This document shows, piece after piece, positions 57,557 to 64,000 of a stretch of 64,000 bases of DNA (positions are counted from its first letter, which is position 1; the number at the start of each line of letters is the position of its first letter). The stretch lies in NCBI RefSeq assembly GCF_012489685.1, contig NC_080042.1:11794150-11858149 (forward strand), written 5' to 3'. The notes under the pieces are model-generated. The model was not told the DNA's origin and made no database searches. It was given only the letters and a program-made list of their open reading frames with translations. The position numbers were made by a program, and so were the translations under genes. This DNA is from Lotus japonicus (taxonomy: Eukaryota > Streptophyta > Magnoliopsida > Fabales > Fabaceae).

Positions 57557-58311
57557 CTTAACAAAAAAAAAATACTTACAACGACTTTGCCTTCTTCACC
57601 TTCTTCTTTCAATCGTTTCTTCTCTCCCTCTTCTTTGTTCATCCGTTCTTCTCTCCCTCTTCTTTGTTCATCCGTTCTTCTCTCTTTCTTGTTCCTCCGA
57701 GATAAAGGGGGGCTGGTTAGGTCTCATGGAAGCTTGTCGCGGTCATGGTGACGAGACCTGGTTACGATGTGGGCATGGATGATCTCGGATTTCGGGTTTC
57801 TTGGCGGTAGTGACTCGTAGTGAGGGGAATTTGCCGTGGATCATATGGGTCTCTGATTTCCCCAAATCGCACAACCTAATATTTTCCAAGATTGCAGATT
57901 GATGGAGGTCCCAACAACCCTGGGATCACGTCACTTTTGAGGTCAGGTTTTGAATTGTCCTCCTCTATCTTCTCCAAGTTAATGTCCTCCCCTTTACCTC
58001 TTGCACTTTCCCTGACCTAATCAATTCACTCCATGCTTATTGTTATGGTTTAATATTATGTTTGTGTAGGATAGCTGTTTCAGTTGAAGAAATTATGAAA
58101 GGATTGTGTTGTTACTTTGACAAAACACTGCCATTCATTTCTAAATGCTTCATTGTAGAGTTTGTGAGTATTTTATTCAGTCACTTGTAATCATTGTACA
58201 TTTTACTGTCACATGTATACCATGAGGGTTTTAAGTTTTTGAATTGATAAAACTATGGGGGTTTATAATGGAATTGATTAAGAGAAAGTGGGAAAGAGAG
58301 GGGGGGGAGTG
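57557..58311. other. Pyrimidine-rich stretch and unique sequence
   Basis: A unit TCTCTCCCTCTTCTTTGTTC (about 28 bp with CATCCGTTCT) is tandemly doubled at 57624-57680. The rest resembles an old leader or gene relic; no supported ORF. Confidence 0.4.
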
Positions 58312-58319
58312 GGTGAGAG

Positions 58320-58867
58320 CAGTGTTATAAAACTCGGATCGGACCGGCCGGTTCGACTGGTTGAACCGAGAACCGGACCCTTGACCGGTCCGAGCCATTA
58401 AATGGATCGGCCATGCAATTCAACCGGTATGAACCGGCCGGTTCGGGGAATAAACCGGCGACTCGGCCGGTTTTCATGGACCGGTCCGGTTTTTTTTTTT
58501 TCTGTTTTTTTTGGTCAAAATTGTTTTTAATGTTCAAACTGTAATTAATTTACATTCAATGTTAATTATTTGGTCAAATGATATTCAATTGAGAGTTATT
58601 TAAAAAAGTTGTCATAGCTAGGACTTGAACACAGAACCTAGAGGGAGGAAAGCTAATCTAAATTGCCACTACACCACTTTGTTTCTTGTTAAGAAGAATG
58701 CATACTATTTTATATATATGATATACTAAGGTTATATTTTAAATTATTATAATTTTTTAATATAAACCGAGTCAAGCAATCGAACCAATGACCCAGTGGT
58801 TGAACCATTGACTCATTGACCCAGTGTCTCGACCGAGTCGATCACCGGTCCGAGTCTGATAACACTG
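58320..58867. mobile_element. hAT-type element with a tRNA-like segment, 548 bp
   Basis: TIR CAGTGTTATAAAACTCGG / ...GTCTGATAACACTG, flanks ggtgagag / gctgagag (7 of 8; 58312-58319, 58868-58875). Arms contain GACCGG/CCGGTTC repeats around an AT-rich centre. At about 58610-58680 the minus strand reads TGGTGTAGTGGCAAT...GTTCAAGTCCTAG, resembling RNA polymerase III A and B boxes. Inserted about 250 bp upstream of the transporter gene. Confidence 0.75.
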
Positions 58868-59124
58868 GCTGAGAGAATGTTTTTTTTTGTTGTTTTTGAT
58901 GGAGGTGAGAGAATGTGAATATTGAGGAAAGAATTATAATATATGGCATCAAACTTTATTGCATTTATGGTGTCTTTATGTTGAAACTTTAGAATAAAAA
59001 ATCACCACCAGTGGATCGATGATGTCAATCTCCACATTCCTTCGCATTTCTCCTCTATAATTTGCCACTTACTGCTACAACGCCCTTGTATCTTCTTCTC
59101 TTAGTTTATTGTAACTTGATTAGT
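58868..59124 (+). promoter_or_regulatory. Upstream region of the AVT1-like gene
   Basis: AT-rich, with CTCCTCTATAATTTGCC (TATAAT-like, about 59051-59067) about 70 bp before the start codon. It is short because the hAT element sits directly upstream. Confidence 0.35.
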
Positions 59125-62100
59125 ATGTTGAAATCTTTGTGGAACAGCCTAAGCTTTCAACAGAAATGTCTCCTCCATGAGAAAGAGAATCAAGTTGATA
59201 GTGGCGGGTCGGCGCCGGCCGGTGCAAACTTGGAAGTGCAGTTGGCGGAGAATTGCAATAATTGCGGGGAGGAAAGCAACTTATGCAAGTGTGATCATCA
59301 TATCAATGTAAAGAGTGTAGCAGCTGGGGGCACCAACTTAGCTGAAGAGCATGACCATGAAGCCAATAGTTCTTTAGCTCATACAGTCATTAATATGGTC
59401 GGGACGCTCATAGGTAATGTTTATTTTAAGGAAAATATTCTTCCCTTCCTTAACACATACAATTATTACACTCCGCTCTCCTCTTATTTTTAATTATACT
59501 CTTCCCGCCCCTCATAAATAAAATCAGAACGGTTTAATGGTTGTGCATTGTCAGTGTAAAGTGTTTTTACACAGACGTCCAATCATTGTATGCCACGTAT
59601 TCAAAAGCATATATGTTTCATTTTTTTATAATTAAATTTAAAGTTTATTTTCTAATTTGGCGACCCATCATTGGATGCATGTGTAAAAAATATTTACACC
59701 GACGGTGTATTTCCATTAAATTCAAATCAGAATACTTTGTACTCCAAGTTAAAAATTCTGTTAAACTCCATTAACCATCAGTTAGAATATTTTTTTATGT
59801 CTAAAATACCCTTTTACTCCCATCTTGCCATCCATATTTCATCTATTAGATTAAGGATATTTTAATAATTAAAAATAATATAATATATATTTAATTAAAA
59901 CAAATTGAAAAATATTTCTAACCGTGTTAAGTTAAATGGATTAAAAGGTATATTTATATTAACAGAGTACAGGAGTGTAATATTTATGTTTCTCAGGGAG
60001 AGGAATGTATTTTATTGTTATATTTTTCTTTTAAGTTAATAAAAATAAGTTACTAAACATTGAAAAATTAATTGAAGAAGAAAAAGAAGAAGATCTGGAC
60101 ATTACTTTCCATGATCAGCCTTGAGATAGACGATGTAGTAGATGTTGATTGTGGTCTTCTCAGACATTCTGATAGGTTCGCTTGGTCTTGCATGAGTTGA
60201 CATGAAGCTCTGTCTTCTTCTTCAAATGATCCTGATGATTTGACTCTTTTTACTCAGACTGATTATCTTGATCTATCTCTGTTTGGGTGGACTAGCGGAT
60301 TTGACATTTCCTTACTAGTGTAGTTGCCTTGTAGCTCCAATCATCCTTTTCTTTTCTCTGGTCAGACGATCTGACAGGGTTGACTATTTGCTTGTATAGT
60401 CTGCCTTGTAGCTATGACTCTTCTTTTCTTTTCATGCTTAGACGATGTGGCATGTTTTGACTTCTTCCGCCTTTCTCGTCTTCCTTTGATGCTTTTGTCT
60501 TTCTCTTCTTTGGTTGAGCGTCTCCTTATGCAGTCTTATGCTTTGAATAAGAGACGAGAAGGTGATTTCCTGAAATACAATTCCTGAAATTTTTATCATT
60601 CAAAAGATGATAAATGATATATCTAGTGTTTGAACTTAACAATAAGCTCCACCGTGATTTAAGTCACCATCTCTCTTTCACCCTCTCACTCTTTGGGGAA
60701 GTGTGATGATTAAAGGTATAAGGGGTTCGGTTGAAGAGGAAGAAAGGAAAGAGATGGATGATAAGTGGTTAAAAAATGGAAGCACAAAATTAGATATAAA
60801 AAAGTACATATGGACACCCTTCAGTTGATTAGGCTCACCATGTGAGTAGGTGACTGGACAAAAATTGGGCCATGTAAGCAAAGTGGTGTCAATATTCCAA
60901 TTTTTTTTTTAATTGAACTAAAAGCTATAAAAAATTGATTAATCAATTTAGCCTCAACCCTAATACATAGACTTGACTTGGAGCATATTAACCTTAATTA
61001 ATTTGTAAGTTTTATATGTTTAAAAACATGTTATAATACTCATTCCCAAATTCATACATATATAATATTTAACATATTGTATACTATGTAGCAGGTCTCG
61101 GACAATTATCAACTCCTTACGCTGTAGAACAAGGAGGTTGGGGTGCATCTGCAATTTTTCTTATAGGACTTGGGGTGATATGCACTTACACTTCTCATTT
61201 ACTTGGGAAATGTCTGAAAAAGAATCCCAAGTTAAGAGGCTATGTGGACATTGGGTATCATGCATTTGGAGCAAAGGGAAGATTCATAGTTGCAACATTC
61301 ATCTACATGGAGACCTTCATGTCTCTTGTTTCATACACCATCTCATTGCATGACAACTTAATGACAGTGTTACATCTGAAGCTACATTTGGCTAAATTAT
61401 CTTCACCACAGCTTCTGACTATTGGCGCTGTGCTGATTGTTCTGCCTAGTTTGTGGCTCAGAGACCTGTCTTCCATATCTTTCCTTTCAATTCTTGCTGT
61501 TCTCATGACTCTAGTCATTTTTGTGTCTGTAGCAGCCACTGGAATTGTTGGAGATGTCAGGGTTAATCATAAAATATCCTTCCTCCACCTCCACAACATT
61601 CCATCAATATCTGGCCTTTACATCTTCAGCTATGCAGGACACATTGTTTTCCCTAATTTACATAAGGCCATGAAAGACCCCTCAAAGTTTACCAAGGTAT
61701 ATATTCATAGACAATATATAGAATGTTTTAATTAGCTTATAATCTTTTCCAGAATTAATTTCTGACACTCAGAACCTATTCACATCTCAAAATTGATTTT
61801 AGCTAGCTTTTGACTCTAGTCATTGTAGCAGGATTTCGAAACATGCTAATAGTGCATGTTTGCAAATCGTTCTACAGCTAATTCTAAAGACGAAACCAAT
61901 TCTGTTGAAAAAATTGTGGGTACCTTCAAGCTACTAGAATTGATTGAATAAAGAAAAGTTAACCCAAACATGGAAGAAAAATCAATGAAAAAATTAACGG
62001 GGTGCTTTTATTATTTATTTATCTGTTTTTTGGATTGAGAATTTCAGGCTTCTATTGTGAGCTTCACACTAGTTACAACACTCTACACAATATTGGGGTA

Positions 62101-62578
62101 CATGGGTGCAAAAATGTTTGGACCGGAAGTCAATTCCCAAGTAACTCTCAGCATGCCCCCTAAGCAAATTGTGACAAAAATTGCGTTATGGGCAACCGTT
62201 CTGACACCTATGTCCAAATATGCTCTTGCATTTGCACCATGCGCTATTCAGCTGGAGCATAGACTTCCTAATTCCATGAGTGGCCGGACCAAAATGATAG
62301 TTAGGGGCCTCATAGGTTCATCTTTGCTTTTGGTTATACTAGCCTTAGCTCTAACAGTGCCTTATTTTGAGCATGCTCTCAGCCTCACTGGTTCTGTTGT
62401 TAGTGTTGCCATTTGTTTGATTTTCCCATGTGCTTTCTACATGAAGATTTTTTGGGGCCACATAACAAAGCCTCTCTTAATCCTGAACATGTCTATCATC
62501 ACTTTAGGGTTTCTTCTTGGAGTGATGGGTACCATTTCCACCACAAAATCACTAGTGAAAATATTTCTAGCTTCTTAA
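59125..62578 (+). CDS. AVT1: Vacuolar amino-acid transporter, AVT1-type (Aa_trans family)
   Basis: Three exons: 59125-59413, 61095-61696 and 62048-62578; GT-AG introns, matching phases, 1,422 nt (473 aa). The start is ATG 59125; an earlier in-frame TTG at 59062 is not a start. Residues 1-80 are polar with Cys/His-rich words (NNCGEESNLCKCDHH), as in the cytosolic leader of AVT1 proteins. The Aa_trans core begins at NMVGTLIGLGQLSTPYAVEQGGW (across exon 1-2) and has about ten hydrophobic helices, with FIYMETFMSLVSYTISLHDN, FSYAGHIVFPNLHKAMKDP and YALAFAPCAIQLEHRLP. In yeast, AVT1 proteins move neutral amino acids into the vacuole using the proton gradient; plant members are assigned by similarity. 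It may also be a closely related tonoplast or plasma-membrane member. No breaks seen, so it is probably functional. Confidence 0.9.
59540..59720. repeat. MITE-like block in AVT1 intron 1
   Basis: Contains GTCAGTGTAAAGTG near the start and TTTACACCGACGGTG near the end (imperfect inverted copies) around ATGCCACGTA, a word also seen at 21080. A short, degenerate MITE is the best reading. Confidence 0.4.
60090..60641 (-). repeat. LTR fragment in AVT1 intron 1
   Basis: Reverse-oriented piece of the LTR family at 38573-43913: shares GAGATAGACGAT, GTCTTCTCAGA, CAAAAGATGATAAATGA and the GAACTTAACA terminus at 60641. The other end is not identified, so the copy is truncated. Confidence 0.6.
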
Positions 62579-63290
62579 TCAAACTTGAAATGATTCAGCA
62601 TTCTTGTCACCACCTCAACATATTATATATGCATATAAAGATGGGCATGAAATAAAACAACTTTGGTTGTTTAATTAATGTGATGTATTACCCCATGTAT
62701 TTCTGTTAAACAGATAATTTTTAGCACTTGGTTTTTATCATGGTGGAAAAAAGGCACTAAGTGAAAATCACCAGATACATTTACAAATGTGGATGGATAC
62801 TGAATTGCTTCCTCGGTCTTAGTCTCTCATCATTACCTATTTATCCAATTTCTGATAATTTCCCATCTGTATTGATCAGTGTTATTTGCCAACCACTGTC
62901 CAAGATTATGGTTAGGGTCACAGGATATAGTGAAGGACTATTTTAAATGTTATGGAACAACGGTGAATAAGAATACGCGTAAGAGAAACAGAGAGCTCTT
63001 ACGTTATGCAATACACCATACGTAGAACAAATTCATAGGTCTTTTACCTGCACAAAAGAGATTGACATGGAAAAAGACCCTAAGATAAAATCTTACTTTT
63101 TTTAGGTTGATCATAAGATAGAATCTAATCTAACAAATTAAAGAGCAAGTTGTAGTTTTTACATGCAAATTCAGTTACAAAGAATTTTTTTTTACTTATT
63201 TTTGCCTCGCTACTATAGTTGAAGAATTCGAATTTTATTTCTGAATAATGTAAAAAAAATATTTATTTAGCAAAAAGGGGTGGGAAAAAA
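62579..63290. other. AVT1 3' flank, AT-rich; nothing else recognised
   Basis: The 3' UTR probably lies in the first 150 bp. The rest is AT-rich with no ORF or repeat ends I can support. Confidence 0.4.
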
Positions 63291-64000
63291 ATTATTTAAC
63301 AAAGTGGGGTAGTTTTTGGGGAAAAGGCCACGAGTGCGGGGCCCCGTCAAGAAACCGTGGCCAAAAGAAGGAAAAGGCAACGGTTTTCCATTTTTGTGGC
63401 CATAAACCCGGTTTCTGAAAAGGCTACGGTTTTACTGCTATTGCCTTAAGTTTCTTAACATTCACATCAATGTTTTTCTCTAAAAATTCGTATGAATTAT
63501 TTTAACTTGTGAAAAAAAAATTATTGTATGTTTCTAGAATTTCATTTGAGTTTACTATCTTCCCGATGTACCAAAAAAGAATTTCATATGAGTTTACTAT
63601 ATTTATTTATGTTATTTAGAGATATTTATTTTAAAGAACTAAAATAAATATGGGCATTTTTCTTTATTTAGATATTTTCAACAAAAAATTTATACATTTG
63701 TAAATTCATGAGTTTTTTTTTTTTGAAATCAAATTTCATGAGTTATTTGTGTTCTTTATAAATATTTAAATAAATAAAAGCCTCATATTTATTTTTGTTC
63801 TTTAAAATAATTATCTATTTCTGTTGTTTAAAATAAATATATATTTTTATTTAAAATAAATATCTATAAAGAACACAAATAAATACAGTAAATTCATATA
63901 AAATTATAAAAAAATTAAGAATTTGTTTTTCATAAGTTAAGATAATTTATATGAATTTTCTATTGTAAAGAAACTTTAGGCAACAGTTTTGAAACCGTAG
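63291..64000. mobile_element. Possible CACTA-like subterminal repeat region, running off the window
   Basis: Multiple copies of AACCGTGGCC/GGCCACGGTTT-related words: AAACCGTGGCC at 63351, GGCAACGGTTTTCC at 63377, GGCTACGGTTTTAC at 63423 and GGCAACAGTTTTGAAACCGTAG at the right edge. Clusters of such short direct and inverted repeats are typical of subterminal regions of CACTA or similar plant DNA transposons. The terminus itself is not in the window. Confidence 0.35.

Noticed and set aside
59062..59124. N-terminal extension of the AVT1-like protein
   Set aside because: It starts with TTG and is hydrophobic; the first ATG in frame (59125) fits plant transporter starts.

Overview
This is a plant nuclear window, almost certainly a dicot and most likely a legume. 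The legume call is inference from the style of the retroelements; it rests on no database search. Protein genes are split by GT-AG introns, intergenic DNA is AT-rich, and most of the 64 kb is transposable elements nested up to four deep. Only two genes look intact: a nine-exon TMEM33/Pom33-type ER and nuclear-envelope membrane protein (14992-22059, +) and a three-exon AVT1-type vacuolar amino-acid transporter (59125-62578, +). All introns of both genes keep an open frame across the junctions. A possible minus-strand gene or gene relic near the left edge (about 720-2343) could not be identified.

Layout, left to right. 1-2400: unresolved unique sequence. 2752-3393: relic of a Ty1/copia integrase. 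3394-12343: a truncated Ty3/gypsy element (A) on the minus strand with gag/protease but no reverse transcriptase, carrying an antisense gene and split by a 3.9-kb solo LTR (5704-9638) that itself holds a hAT-type MITE. 12344-13691: truncated copia (LTR + gag). 13692-14286: another LTR fragment. Then the TMEM33 gene with MITEs and retroelement debris in its introns, and an RNase H relic downstream (22871-23200). 23343-33364: a complete but mutated 10-kb Sirevirus-type copia element with gag-pol, an envelope-like third ORF, a multiplied polypurine tract, matching LTRs and a target duplication. 34412-37872: Helitron-like sequence with nested ends, a Stowaway MITE and a tRNA-derived SINE. 38573-43913: a copia-type solo LTR into which a second solo LTR and a MULE-type MITE have jumped. 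43958-57556: a TIR element split by gypsy element B (44010-56896), whose 5' LTR is in turn split by a very young, gag-only Sirevirus-type element (44168-49288). Finally a hAT-type element, the AVT1 gene, and possible CACTA-like subterminal repeats running off the right edge.

The most interesting theme is the gypsy family present twice, in opposite orientations. Both copies carry gag and protease, stop just before where reverse transcriptase should begin, and instead carry an antisense gene with its own TATA box, a plant transposon/mobile-domain-like N-terminal region and a long coiled-coil C-terminal region. Antisense ORFs of this general kind are known from Tat-lineage gypsy elements; a family that has lost the whole pol catalytic core yet kept the antisense gene is worth a closer look. 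A second theme is parasitism among copia elements: the youngest insertion here has a broken gag and no pol, so it must have been moved by a partner elsewhere. I saw no evidence of a wholly new biological system.
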